Positions 9,014 to 23,700 of a stretch of 64,000 nt of DNA are shown piece by piece. This DNA is from Prosapia bicincta (taxonomy: Eukaryota; Arthropoda; Insecta; Hemiptera; Cercopidae), in the NCBI GenBank assembly GCA_036971475.1, contig JBAIZL010000001.1, forward strand, positions 214,809,575 to 214,873,574. The letters run 5' to 3'. Made by a program: the position numbers and the translations under genes. A model generated the notes under the pieces. The model worked only from the letters and a program-made list of their open reading frames with translations, had not been told where the DNA came from and did not search any database. Within the stretch, counting starts at the first letter, position 1. Each line of letters begins with the position of its first letter.

Positions 9014-11220
9014 TTATATACTCTAACACTTATATACACTAACACTTATATACACTAACACTTATATACTCTAACACTTATATACTCTAACACTTATATA
9101 CTCTAACACTTATATACTCTAACACTTATATACACTAACACTTATATACTCTAACACTTATATACTCTAACACTTATATACACTAACACTTATATACACT
9201 AACACTTATATACACTAACACTTATATACTCTAACACTTATATACTCTAACACTTATATACTCTAACACTTATATACACTAACACTTATATACTCTAACA
9301 CTTATATACACTAACACTTATATACACTAACACTTATATACTCTAACACTTATATACTCTAACACTTATATACTCTAACACTTATATACTCTAACACTTA
9401 TATACTCTAACACTTATATACACTAACACTTATATACTCTAACACTTATATACACTAACACTTATATACACTAACACTTATATACTCTAACACTTATATA
9501 CTCTAACACTTATATACACTAACACTTATATACTCTAACACTTATATACACTAACACTTATATACTCTAACACTTATATACACTAACACTTATATACTCT
9601 AACACTTATATACACTAACACTTATATACACTAACACTTATATACTCTAACACTTATATACTCTAACACTTATATACACTAACACTTATATACTCTAACA
9701 CTTATATACACTAACACTTATATACACTAACACTTATATACTCTAACACTTATATACACTAACACTTATATACTCTAACACTTATATACACTAACACTTA
9801 TATACTCTAACACTTATATACACTAACACTTATGTACTCTAACACTTATATACACTAACACTTATATACTCTAACACTTATATACACTAACACTTATATA
9901 CTCTAACACTTATATACACTAACACTTATATACACTAACACTTATATACTCTAACACTTATATACTCTAACACTTATATACTCTAACACTTATATACACT
10001 AACACTTATATACTCTAACACTTATATACACTAACACTTATATACACTAACACTTATATACTCTAACACTTATATACTCTAACACTTATATACTCTAACA
10101 CTTATATACACTAACACTTATATACTCTAACACTTATATACACTAACACTTATATACACTAACACTTATATACTCTAACACTTATATACACTAACACTTA
10201 TATACTCTAACACTTATATACACTAACACTTATATACACTAACACTTATATACTCTAACACTTATATACTCTAACACTTATATACACTAACACTTATATA
10301 CTCTAACACTTATATACACTAACACTTATATACACTAACACTTATATACTCCAACACTTATATACACTAACACTTATATACTCTAACACTTATATACACT
10401 AACACTTATATACTCTAACACTTATATACACTAACACTTATGTACTCTAACACTTATGTACACTAACACTTATATACTCTAACACTTATATACACTAACA
10501 CTTATATACTCTAACACTTATATACACTAACACTTATATACACTAACACTTATATACTCTAACACTTATATACTCTAACACTTATATACTCTAACACTTA
10601 TATACACTAACACTTATATACTCTAACACTTATATACACTAACACTTATATACACTAACACTTATATACTCTAACACTTATATACACTAACACTTATATA
10701 CTCTAACACTTATATACACTAACACTTATATACACTAACACTTATATACTCTAACACTTATATACTCTAACACTTATATACACTAACACTTATATACTCT
10801 AACACTTATATACACTAACACTTATATACACTAACACTTATATACTCTAACACTTATATACACTAACACTTATATACACTAACACTTATATACTCTAACA
10901 CTTATATACTCTAACACTTATATACACTAACACTTATATACTCTAACACTTATATACACTAACACTTATATACACTAACACTTATATACTCTAACACTTA
11001 TATACTCTAACACTTATATACACTAACACTTATATACTCTAACACTTATATACACTAACACTTATATACACTAACACTTATATACTCTAACACTTATATA
11101 CACTAACACTTATATACACTAACACTTATATACTCTAACACTTATATACTCTAACACTTATATACTCTAACACTTATATACTCTAACACTTATATACTCT
11201 AACACTTATATACACTAACA
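9014..11220. repeat. 16-bp minisatellite array, about 138 units, two unit types
   Basis: The unit is CTCTAACACTTATATA (type A) or CACTAACACTTATATA (type B), differing at one base. A and B alternate irregularly over 2.2 kb. Rare variants are tatgta (near 9834, 10441 and 10457) and ctcc (near 10350). A nine-unit pattern AABABBABB recurs near 10741 and again near 10981, so blocks of units have been copied. It is not a telomeric repeat and has no open frame. Confidence 0.97.
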
Positions 11221-11689
11221 AAACCAGTACAAACAATGATAAACTTGTAATCAATGTAAACACTAAACTTTCAAACAAAAAGATGAACTTTACAACAAAA
11301 TTGTGAGTAAGAAACAGACCACTCACTCTCTACTCATAACAATGGTAGCTGACGTAGCACTTGGCGCCGAGCAGCTACACTCATCAAGTTGGAACTAAAA
11401 CAGAGTTGCTATAGCAAACTAGAAGTGCCTTCAGGTACAATAACTTTGTGAACGAGTTCATTATGAACGCTTTAATATAAATAAGAAATATTTAACTGAC
11501 TATGTTATATTTTTTTTAAAAAAATTTGTGAACGCCCAAAAAAGGGTTAATGAAAAATGTTTTTGTTTCAAAATAATTTAGTTATATTTTTTTTAGTTTC
11601 ATAGGATTAGTATTAGTTGAAAAAAACTACATTAGTGCCATTAATATAACATTAGATAATCTTCATAATTATGTCAAAACAGGTTAGAA
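11221..11689. other. Spacer, nothing recognised
   Basis: No coding or repeat feature recognised between the 16-bp array and the foldback element. Confidence 0.4.
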
Positions 11690-11895
11690 ATATGCTTGAT
11701 GTAATCATCTTGAATTCACTGGTTAAACTATACTTAAAAGATACCTAACCAAGTGAATATATAAAGGCTTACTTGCTGACACTTTTACTCATAGAGGCTT
11801 TGCTTCGTAAATAGAAAGATTGTTTTAAAACGAGTCAGCATGTAAATCCTTACATACTCACTTGGTTAAGTATCTATTAATTATAGGTTAGACAT
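11690..11895. mobile_element. Foldback element, copy 1
   Basis: Inverted arms around gaggctttgcttcgtaaat. The left arm carries aagtgaatatataaaggcttacttgctgaca and the right arm carries its complement in diverged form (gtcagcatgtaaatccttacatactcactt). The flanking gcttgatgtaatcatcttga matches the outer ends of copies at 47.0, 56.3 and 61.5 kb. No coding capacity: a MITE-like family of unknown superfamily. Confidence 0.7.
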
Positions 11896-12809
11896 GTTTA
11901 TTATTTAGAGGCTATATGTAATGAATATCAATACGATTTTTAAAATAATAAAATACATACATTGGTAAATATATAAGCAAAAAACTTCAAATGCTTGCTG
12001 CCCTGCCGGCAAGCAAATATATCCGCTTACCAAGTACAGGCTTCCCACTTATTGACAGTGCTTAACATACATAAGCAAAGCTCAACGTATGTTGTCTATG
12101 CCTGTCAACAGCGGAAATGAGTTATACAACTAAAAACAAGGTTTTTCAATCACTAAAGAAACTGTCTAACACATTCAATTGACATTTTACTGAACTTTAT
12201 TTGATATAATGCTTTCTTATAAGCAATAGTGAAATATTCTGCTTTTACGATCCTGTATGAAGAGTTAGAAATTCCCTACAGTTTTACTCCAATAGTTATA
12301 AATTTGATTTTTATTGATAATACATGTTGAATTAAAAACACTAATGATATAGTCAGACATTTTCAAGTAAATTCCTACTGAAATCGACAAAGGAAAATTT
12401 TTGTTAGAGTTACTTTTCATTTTATAATTATAATTAATATAAATATGTGTTGTCTATACATATCACAGAATCATAATATTAAGTGACAAAATAGAAAACA
12501 AATTTCTTTGTAACTTTCCATTTTCCTCTCTATACAATATATATGGTGTTGAACTATTATTTTTGTTTTTTACTATTTATTTGCTTCTTTTTTTTGTTTC
12601 TAGTTTATGAAGCTGATGGTGGTCTATAATTTCCTATTCTCTCCATCTCTTGTAATTATTCATTATTGCAATGAACCTTTCTCTTATAATTTCATGTATG
12701 TCTTTAAGTAATAGATTTCTAGCTATGGGAAAGTTGACTCAGTGCCAAAGTGCTGGATTTCAAACTTGTAGTTTGAAGCCGACCAGAACATCAAGTTTTC
12801 TAAATGTAA
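11896..12809. other. Spacer, nothing recognised
   Basis: AT-rich. The 77-residue frame from 12671 runs into the piggyBac-like element and looks fortuitous. Confidence 0.4.
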
Positions 12810-12813
12810 TTAA

Positions 12814-13874
12814 CACGTTCAGCACGGCTAGCGTACCGGCACGCTCTGGGTTCCCTTACGAGGCACAGAGAGCGTTCCTGTGCGCCCCAAGTTTATTTTC
12901 TTAGAGATGGCGAGCTCACCGGCACCCTCTTTCCCAGGCTAATTGAAACTTCTCTAGTGTCGATACTTGTTTGTATAAAGGTTTTTGATTTTTACGTCAG
13001 TGCTTCAGAAGAGATTCGAGAACATTGTGCCTGAGTCGATTTTAAATCCAAGTTAACTTTTGGTGCTTCAACTGAAACAATGCTTCAGGGAGTTTTATGA
13101 ACAGATTTAATTTGGCTTAGCTTTTATATTTTAATGTTTTTTTTAGTTTGAACCACTTAACGCAGCAAAATATCTAGTAAAATTAACGATCATAAAAATG
13201 AACTAAGCTTTCTGAACTAACGCAAGAATAAACGATAACTGCCCTATTAGAGCGAATGAACCAACTCGAGGTGGGGACAGGCTATTGTAAATATGAGTCA
13301 TTGATAAAATGCTTGGACGCCCGAAAACCTAATGTGTCAACATAAGATTGTAGTAAACAAATGTCAGCTAATCTCGGCTATAAATAGTCTTGGACGTGAC
13401 ATATGTATTATCTATGTCTCCGTTTACATTATAGATCTCTATGGTTTTGTGAAACACATGGCACAAACAGAAACAAACATTCCGAGTTTAACGTTGAGTG
13501 CTTATTTTAGTATGTAGTGTATTTTAGTAGTAGGGTCTTAAGTTTTGTATGTAAATTATCTTTTTTTCTCTGTCTTCTTTATTGTGTTTTATTATTTGTC
13601 ATACAGTAATTTATCATTTGTATTTCTTTTTTTTTTATTGTAACCCGATAAATAAAACAATATTTTAGTGTCTAATACACTGTTTTGATGTCCCCAATAA
13701 AGATGTATATGTTAGAAATAAAATTATTGAGGTGAAAACAACGGGCTCGATAATTAGATGCTATGACAGGCTATGCAACCCGCATAGCGTTCCACTGCCG
13801 TCAGAGGTGAAAGTTAACGAAAAACAGACAGTAGTTTTGATGAGATCACCAATATCGCTGCTGTGCCAAAAGTG
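12814..13874. mobile_element. piggyBac-like non-autonomous element
   Basis: TTAA stands at both ends (12810-12813 and 13875-13878). The inner ends are imperfect inverted repeats: left CACGTTCAGCACGGCTAGCG, right (complement) CACTTTTGGCACAGCAGCGA. TTAA target sites are the hallmark of piggyBac. At 1.06 kb it is shorter than an autonomous copy, and I see no transposase in it. Confidence 0.55.
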
Positions 13875-13878
13875 TTAA

Positions 13879-14587
13879 TGAATAAATATTTGTACAAACA
13901 GTATTAACATCAATTGTCAATCACTATAGGTTAAAAAAATGTATTTGAACTTGATTAGATAAATAAAAATGTATTTTATTAATGATTGAAAATTTGTACA
14001 AGATATATATAAGGAGAATGTGAGCTCATTAAAGGAATTGAATTATTTTCAGACCTCCTAAAAATAAATTTAGACTTTTTTTAGGTTATATTTTGTGTGA
14101 TTGTGCTATTGTTATTTTAACAAGATAATTTAGATATAATTATGGATATTTAATCTATTTACCTTTAATAATATAACAATTTTTTTATCTCCAATAAATT
14201 GGTTAAAATTGTCTTTGACTTAAAATAGGTTGGAATATTCTTTGGCCCTAATAATGATACTTGTATAGCTTACGCTATTATCTCTGCTCAGGGAATTCTT
14301 GTTAACATAAATACAATGTACAAAAAGAAATCTATAACAATAAGAATTTTATGTTTTACAAATATGTAAAGACTCTTACATGAATCAGTTGTTTAGTTTT
14401 GAAATATATGTTTTTTCAAATTTTTGGTTTTTGCTGGTGATTTAGCTTGTTTTAAGAAAAACAAAGTTTTGTTGATATTGAGACAAGTATATACCATACC
14501 ATTTATTACATATTTACAAATATTGACACACATTTTCTAAATTATTTTAAAATACATTTTAATATAATTATAAAAATTCAATTTCAG
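13879..14587. other. Intron sequence upstream of the first visible AMBRA1 exon
   Basis: AT-rich, no recognised feature. It ends in a polypyrimidine-poor acceptor, caatttcag, at 14579-14587. Confidence 0.5.
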
Positions 14588-14787
14588 GTAATGAGTGCTG
14601 AATATCAAGCTTCCGAACGCCGGCTTCTGAATCGTCTGAATGAAATATTAGAAAGACCTTTAGAACCAAGACCGCGGCGGTTCTCTATTTCTCGTAGATC
14701 TGCTTTCCAACCAAGACAAAGTGTGACCACCAATCCTAGGCCAAATACTACAAATTCAAGCACCAGTACATCCCCAGAGCTAGAAAG
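14588..14787 (+). CDS. AMBRA1: AMBRA1 exon a
   Basis: 200 nt, phase 0 in, two bases carried over. It encodes an acidic/basic helix ([15 protein letters not shown]) followed by an Arg/Ser/Thr/Asn-rich tail ending SPELER. Acceptor atttcag; donor AAAG/gttttg is weak, but it is the only one that keeps the frame into 29543. Confidence 0.85.
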
Positions 14788-17700
14788 GTTTTGTTTTGAA
14801 TTTATAGTACTTAGAAGATGTTTTTGTGCAAAGACTTTTTCAATACTATTAGAATATGGAATTTTATTCTTAATATCAAAGAATATAACTTTGGATATAT
14901 TTTGTCTCAATTTTATATACACATTTATATATAATAAAATATTGTTTCTTTTTACATTATTATTTAATTATTAAAGCAAATTATCTCAAAACTTAATATT
15001 TAAAGTAAATACAAAATAAAGCAATAAACATAAATTCTTACATTTTAAGGTATAAACTCTTTAGCTAATGTTATTTAATAGGTGACAGGGTTAAAGTAAA
15101 TTTTAGACATGATTAAAAATGGGTAAATGTTTCTCCTATAAGGAAATGTGACTTTTTTAAATTTTGTTGCTATAATCCATTAATGGATCATGTCTGCCTT
15201 AAGAATTTACCTCAATCTGTCTGACCTTTTAGCTATATTCAACCATTGCAGCCAGTTTTGTATTTAATGTCCAACATCAGATCCCTTTCCAGATTCTGCA
15301 TTTGTCTTCATGTGGAATTTATTTTCGACTCACAAAGTAAAATGTTAATGTAACAAAAGGCTTTTGATAGAGTTTAAATGTGTCCCAAGTTATTGCGAAA
15401 GCTCTAACTTGTTATTATATCTAACTAGCTTTTATATTTTCCTCATTTTATTAAAAATAGACTTATTGGATTAATTTAATTTCTTGGTCTAATTGGAACG
15501 AGGATTGATCAGAATATGGAAAATGGAGGAAATTAGATACGCTATGAAGGCAGGAAATAAGAATACAAAATATACTTTAATGAACTCTTTTAATTGGTAA
15601 AACAGTATTAAATATTTTATGGCATGTTATTGAATAAATGTGACATAACTGGACTTAATACTACTACAAAACAAAGAACTAAAATTTATTGTTTCTAAAA
15701 AAAGTGTAGCAGTTCTTAAAAATATGGAAATGCATATGACTATATGGTCTTTGAGAGAAATTCCACTAATGTTTTTTTCTAAATATCATTCATAATAACT
15801 GAAGCATATCCAGTTATTGAAACTGAGGCCTTCTACTGATCCATCAACATTTCCTATTTTCTTTCTCCTTATAACTTATGTAGATTGTTTTGAGGTGACC
15901 AAGACACATTATTATCATAAAGGGTGTCGTAACTTCTATTCTTGTCTGCCTGTAAAAAGTTTTGTAAAATAATTTGTTATCTTAGTTACAAGCTATTATT
16001 AATTTCCAGATGGAATTAATTACCTAATCTTTCTAATTGTTAATATGACTAACAATAACCAGACAAACTTTCATTGGTCACTGCATTACAATGTCAATAT
16101 TTATAATCAATTTCATGTTTAATTTTGGTAATTTGTTATTTTGACTTAATGCTTTCGTTTAATTTCTGGTACTGGTTAGGGCAGTTTCATCACTTGTTCC
16201 TTGTGTGTTCAACACAAAAATTATTTTAAAATTGTGTGCTCATAGAAAATAAAATTATTGCCAGAGAGGAGATATTTCTCCTGGCTTTAAGAAGGTTTCA
16301 AGTATTTTGTGCTGATTCACTTATCTATGCTCTGTTTTGTGTGTAGTCTATTCAATACATTTATTGTACATTATAAATAACTCCACAGAAGAGTAGGTAA
16401 AACAGTTTGTCTGCACATAACAAAACTACTCAAATGATGTTATTTTTATGCCCAACATGCGGCAATAGAAATACATTTTTTACCTATGTATCTGAGTAAG
16501 TAAATACATACACTGCTGATAGTATTTTAGCAGTATCTTAGTTTACACCGCATCAGCAGACCTAAAATCATGATGAAAGTTATGATGTAAATGAACAAAA
16601 TTGCTTCGATGCAGAAGTTTCTGTGTATGCCATAGAAACTTAACTTGCCTACTATTCATGGCAAAAACTATGTTATAAAACAGTTGACAGAACTGAAATA
16701 GTAGAATAAACTGATTTTATGAAGTCATTTTATTTTACTCTAAAACATTCTCAACATTTTAATCATGTTAGAGATAACATTATATTTTAATAACATCAAT
16801 ATATTGATTTTAATTAAAAAGTAAGGTTATTATATTGACCTCAGGCCAAATACTGATGAAAAAATTTTTACCCAGGCCTAAGGAACACCATAAAACAACC
16901 TATTACCAAAACACATTTAAAACCTTAAAACAATTCATTTTACCAATATGAAGTCACGTGATATCTTCATGGATATGTTACAAACTTGCAGTATAAAAGT
17001 GCACACACATGCAATATTGTAAAGAGAATATGAAAAATATATAAGGCCTTATTCCAATAATTAGTAAGATTTCTCAACCAATGAAAAGACAATTGAATAC
17101 CAACAACTCATGTCATAACTCAATGATACAATGATAAATTAAATTGAAGTTAACTAGACTTGATGACAAATTACCCCTCCCCGTTGTTAGACGTTGAACC
17201 GTTCTTTGCAATGGTTACATACATCGTATGGGCGATATAAAACTTGTTTGATATTTAAATTAATATAAGCATCACATGTGTTTAGATAAGTGCTACAAAA
17301 CATCAGGCAGTTTTTGTGGCAAATTTATTCCCTTCAAATATAATTTTCTTGTCCATCATATAACTTGCTATATAGTTTCCTAATTATTTGTCTAATGGAA
17401 TAGAACTCTAGGTGTTCTGTACTCAGTCGCAGGATATTGTCACAGATGTTGATTTTTTATTGTTTCCGTAGTTGTGAAAAGGCGGTTGCTTGCATGAAGC
17501 CAGTTTATTTAATGCTTCTTCAAGTTATTCTCAGATGCTTTATTTATAACCATACCTACTACTTGCAGCTGGTATGTCATCCCCCCAGAAATGGTGGTCG
17601 CTTGCAAGAAGCCAGTTTATTTAGTGCTTCTTCAAGTTATCCTCAGATGCTTTATTTATAACCATACCTACTACTTGCAGCTGGTATGTCATCCCCCCAG

Positions 17701-20700
17701 AAATGGTGGTCGCTTGCAAGAGGCCAGTTTATTTAGTGCTTCTTCAAGTAATCCTCAGATGCTTTATTTATAACCAGCGATTATACTTGAGATTATGTTA
17801 GAGCGTCAACGAATATTTTACCGCCTAATGTGTAAACGCCGGAACCATACTAAAATTGAGGTATTTGGAATTGAAAAGGACATGACTCTCAGCTGTGTTA
17901 GTTTTGTATAGCTCTTGCGACAATGCAAGAGACAAGGTAATGCGACAATGCCCCATCATGCATCTACTTCAACATTAGGAACTCAATTCCTCCTGAGGTT
18001 CAAAGTAAACCATTAAGTCATCTAAGCGGGATACTGCTTTAGCGTGACTCAAAATATTCGGTTGATTCCCACTTTCATCGTCTGTACATAGACAAGTGGG
18101 CATCACGTCAGTATTATGTCCAGAACTAATATTTTAACTTCAATAATTACAATTTTAACTTCAAAAACCACTTTTAAAAAATCACAAAAAAAACGCAAAA
18201 CCTGTCCGGATTATGAAATGTGGAATAATGATAACCGAAATATCGAGGTTCTGCTGTATTTTGTGACATAATCTCTATCAACTGCTGCAGTATTGAGAAA
18301 TAAATCATCGTTATGTTGCTGAATATGATTTAATTGTTCAAATTCCTAGCCTATGCAAATTAGATATTTGATTTTTAGAAATTTATTTCAGAAAAAAAGG
18401 TTGTCTCGTATACAGGCCAATATAATAAAAGTGTTAAAACCATTACTGGCAGTTCTATGGTAAATTTCAAAGAAAACATCATGCCGTAGAACTTACTAAA
18501 AATGAGAATTTAAATAATCAGTTTTTCATATTATCTGTTATTGTAAATAATATAGTATGTGCCTATTAAAGCTAATTATGTCTTCCTGGAACTTAAATCG
18601 ATCACTGTAGCAAATATTGTAACTACCTCACACATCCATAGTTACTTTAATTGTACTTATTAATAGTTTTGCCAGGATTTACAATGAAACCAACTGCTTT
18701 TTACATACACATGGTGTTTTAAAATATGCAACAAGGTAACAAATAGTGGAAACAAACTAGTTCACTTGATCTGAAGTCATTGATTGTCCAACCTTATATC
18801 TCGTCCAACTGTTTACCTATATCTCCTTATTCTGATTGATCTGTAACTATTTTACTTGCTAACGATAAGATAACTCTTTTTATCCCAAATAAAATAACAT
18901 ACTGATTTGAATGAGTACCATCAAAGTAGTGGGTCAAAGACACACTGACTGACTGATCAAAACTCATAATGACAGTCTGACTGGGCCAGGCACCTGGTCA
19001 AAGGCACACTGACTGACTGATCAAAACTCATAATGACAGTCTGACTGGGCCAGGCACCTGGTCAAAGGCACACTGACTGACTGATCAAAACTCATAATGA
19101 CAGTCTGACTGGGCCAGGCACCTGGTCAAAGGCACACTGACTGACTGATCAAAACTCATAATGACAGTCTGACTGGGACAGGCACCTGGTCAAAGACACA
19201 CTGATTGACTGATGAAAACTCATAATGACAGTCTGACTGGGACAGGCACCTGGTCAAAGGCACACTGACTGACTGATCAAAACTCATAATGACAGTCTGA
19301 CTGGGACAGGCACCTGGTCAAAGGCACACTGACTGACTGATCAAAACTCATAATGACAGTCTGACTGGGACAGGCACCTGGTCAAAGACACACTGATTGA
19401 CTGATGAAAACTCATAATGACAGTCTGACTGGGACAGGCACCTGGTCAAAGGCACACTGACTGACTGATCAAAACTCATAATGACAGTCTGACTGGGACA
19501 GGCACCTGGTCAAAGACACACTGATTGACTGATGAAAACTCATAATGACAGTCTGACTGGGCCAGGCACCTGGTCAAAGGCACACTGACTGACTGATCAA
19601 AACTCATAATGACAGTCTGACTGGGACAGGCACCTGGTCAAAGACACACTGATTGACTGATGAAAACTCATAATGACAGTCTGACTGGGCCAGGCACCTG
19701 GTCAAAGGCACACTGACTGACTGATCAAAACTCATAATGACAGTCTGACTGGGACAGGCACCTGGTCAAAGACACACTGATTGACTGATGAAAACTCATA
19801 ATGACAGTCTGACTGGGACAGGCACCTGGTCAAAGACACACTGATTGACTGATCAAAACTCATAATGACAGTCTGACTGGGCCAGGCACCTGGTCAAAGA
19901 CACACTGATTGACTGATGAAAACTCATAATGACAGTCTGACTGGGCCAGGCACCTGGTCAAAGGCACACTGACTGACTGATCAAAACTCATAATGACAGT
20001 CTGACTGGGACAGGCACCTGGTCAAAGACACACTGATTGACTGATGAAAACTCATAATGACAGTCTGACTGGGACAGGCACCTGGTCAAAGACACACTGA
20101 TTGACTGATCAAAACTCATAATGACAGTCTGACTGGGCCAGGCACCTAATCAAAGACACACTGACTGACTTATCAAAACTCATAATGACAGTCTGACTGG
20201 GCCAGGCACCTGTTCAAAGACACAGTGACTGACGTATCAAAACACATAATGAGTTTGATTGGGCCAGGCTTCTGGTCAAAGACACACTGACTGACTTATC
20301 AAAACTCATAATGACAGTCTGACTGGGCCAGGCACCTGGTCAAAGGCACACTGACTGACTGATCAAAACTCATAATGACAGTCTCACTGCGCCAGGCACC
20401 TGTTCAAAGACACAGTGACTGACGTTTCAAAACACATAATGAGTTTGATAGGGCCAGGCACCTGGTCAAAGACACAGTGACTGACTTATCAAAACACATT
20501 ATGACAGTCTGATTGGGCCGAGTACCTGGTGACAACTACACCCAGTATATAGAACTGCACTGAGTCGGTAACCCAGCCTCCAAATAATGTTTGCGCTGTG
20601 CCTACACTAGCTTTACAGAAAAAGGCCAATAGAACAGAAAATATTTTGGAAATCCTAGTATGTTTCCGTCTCATTTATTTACTTTCTTAAAATCCGAAAA

Positions 20701-23700
20701 CGATTTCAATAATCAGTGATTCCAATAATAAGAGTCCTATCCTATTGTACATCTTTCATTTGAGCTAGCATAATGTATTACTTAATAAAAAAATTATCAC
20801 AAAAGGTATGGTTCTTTCAAAAAAATTACTTTACCCATCTCTAGTTTGTACCATTAGGTTCAAACTTATACCCCCCTCATTCTTTCAGCTAATCGATGAA
20901 ATAACAATGAAAAAAAATTATGGATTTTATTATCCACTATGGTTTTTTTTGTTTGATATTTAATTTTTTATGATTATGAAATAATCTATTTTCTCTGTCG
21001 GGATGACAAATATATCTTTAAAACAATCTTAAAAATGTGTTATTTATTTGAAACTATTAAATAATTATTTTAAATTACAATACTACTTGCCGAACTTATA
21101 ATTAAGGTAAATTTATAAAAAATTTTACAGACACCCAATGTTTTGAAGATCACTGATCCAACGGTTGGCAGTGAGAAGTAGTGTTTGGAGAAGAAAATTA
21201 TATTTCTACATTGCTTAATCTAATTGCAGAGTGTGAGGGTGCATTACCCATGAAAAGGATGACATTTTGATTACTTTTTGCCCATTCGGTCATTATTTTT
21301 TGTTACTAAACATGAAATAAGTAAGTCATTACTTCATATTGCAACTTTATAAAGGTTGTTTGGATATTTGTAGCAAGGGATAAAATGACTTTAATTACGC
21401 TACTGTGTTCTGCATAGATTTTTGTATTATTTTACGTGTCATCCAGGACTTTCAGTTAGCTATCTAAATCACACATAAATTATCCACATTCATATTCTTG
21501 AAACATCTTAGTTGTTAAACATGTTAATATTTATATATATTTAGTCATTCTTTGGATGTTTTTCCAGAATTACGTGTTTCTCTTTTAAGTCTCATAGTTT
21601 TGTTTGGTAATGCAAGGAAAAATAAACCCGTCTCATCAGGATTGTAAATGTTTCATTAATCATAACCCTCAATTTACTGATCTCAGTTTATTGTTGCATT
21701 CTCAAATTTCCTTTGGACCACCAGATTTACCCTCACCACAAAGGCTTTAAAACTTATGGTGTGATGAATTCTAAATTTCTGTAACCAACTATTTGAAGCC
21801 TTAAAGCTGTCCAAACCTGATTATTTGCTAATTTCAAACTTGTCCTTGGATTAGAGACCCACTTATTAGCAAGTGTTTATGACCAAGCTGGACAGAACCA
21901 ATCAAAAGCAAGTTCTTCCACCGTACTTTAATCTGTGTTTCTAATCGTTGTGTTTTCATATTTACATTCCATTGCTGATCCACAATTCCTCTATCCGATC
22001 TTTACTTTTTAAAATGTCACTGATCTGTGTTTTTCCAATTTAGAACTTATTTGTCAGTAGCCACACATTTAAAGTTTTCTTCTTTTTACGCTCTAAAACT
22101 TCAATCTTTTTGTTAATGTAAAATTTTTATGTTTGTCACTTATTTTACATAAAAAAGTAAATAGAAAAACAATCCTTATTAAAAAAACATTTCATTTTGG
22201 TATAATTATGAACTTCACCACACACAGATAACCATTAAAACATGCGATACCCACACTATAGATCTACAGCAGGACTGAATAAACCAGATCTGAAACCACA
22301 ACACAGGAAGTAGGCTACGGCTCTGAATTCTGGCCTGACCGTTAATGAAATGCGTAAACAACAAAAACCTATATGACACTGTACTGAAGGAGAATGGTGA
22401 TTCATGCCTACTGACAGAGTTACATTTCTGGTTACAGAAACAGAAGTGCATTATTTATATTCTGAAGATAAAATTTTGCATACACATGCAATAACGTCAA
22501 ACGTCTTGAATCGAAAAAAACATTGGTAAAAATAGTACCATATTACAAAATATTTGCTTGAAGATATATGCACACGATCTAGCGCCATTCGGATGAGCTT
22601 TGTCGAGCAAACGGGGCATAAACAGAATAAATATGATCAGCCCATTGATGTGACATGTATATGCGGCAGCGACCGTTTTTCAGCATTCAGCTCGTGTTGC
22701 GTATAGTCGTCACAAACCAGAAAGAGGTTAAGGAGCCAACTGTAGAGTAATGGTCCATTCACTGCCCTTGTTCCAGCTGTGGTGCTTACTATTAAACTCT
22801 CCAACCACCAGAACCTTGTCATCTAAGGGTAGTAATTTGTCAAGATCGGTAAAACTGATTTGTTGATCATGGATGTAAATGTTGAATAGGGTAAACGAAC
22901 AGTCATTGATTTTAAATTCAGCAAGTTCAAAGTTGTCTTGCATAATGACTTCTTGCTCCTCCACAGTAATAAAGTTGTGGACGAAGGTCAGTAAACCACC
23001 TCCTCTTCTATTCCCTCTTGAAAGGTTGAAACTTCGAAATCCTTTAAACGTTGGATGGTACTTGCTATTTTGAGGTAGTGAAGACTCTTGAATATGCAAG
23101 CCATCTTGACTTTCTTCTCCTCCCTCTTCAGCTCATCGGATTTACCCGTTATAGAACTCACGTTCCAGTTCATAATAATTATTTCTTCTGCTCTGGCTTC
23201 AGCAGTAAACCCATCTTTTGTCTTTACTTTTATCGACTTCGTTTCTCGGAAGGTTCTACCAATAGGTAAATGCCCTTTTAATTGTTTAGCTTTCGTTTTG
23301 GCCATTTTTAGAAATGAAAATGCGAAAGACCCATTTGGGCACCATAATTCAAATCTTTGGATAGATCCCACACCTCTCTGCTTCATGATGAGGTTATTGT
23401 AAATGTTGTAAACATGCAATAGTGATTTAAATAATACTACGTCCTTTTATGTTAAAAAATAAAACCTTTAATCTATCAGGAGGTTCTCGCTTCGTTGAAG
23501 GTGAAGAACGTCAAGAGCCCTGACTGGAGGCTTGCTTGCATTTTTATTTTTTTAATAATTTGTTTTTCCACATAGACTTTCTTTACAAAAGCTAAAAATG
23601 TGTTGCTAAATTGTAAAACTGGAATACAATAAGTTATTTTGGTATAAAATAGCCATTTGTAATGAAGTAACATTGACTTTATACAGTATATAAATGAAAT

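Noticed and set aside
9014..11220. Telomere or interstitial telomeric repeat
   Set aside because: The unit is 16 bp of ctctaacacttatata type, not TTAGG or TTAGGG.
1..14587. N-terminal WD40 exons of AMBRA1
   Set aside because: No WD-type strand pattern could be read in any frame; the area is filled with repeats.
18929..20530. Hammerhead core CTGATGA in the 64-bp units
   Set aside because: Some units contain CTGATGA, but no stem II followed by GAAA and no stem III can be formed.
23051..23402. Plus-strand frames opposite the LINE
   Set aside because: They are antisense shadows of the endonuclease region.
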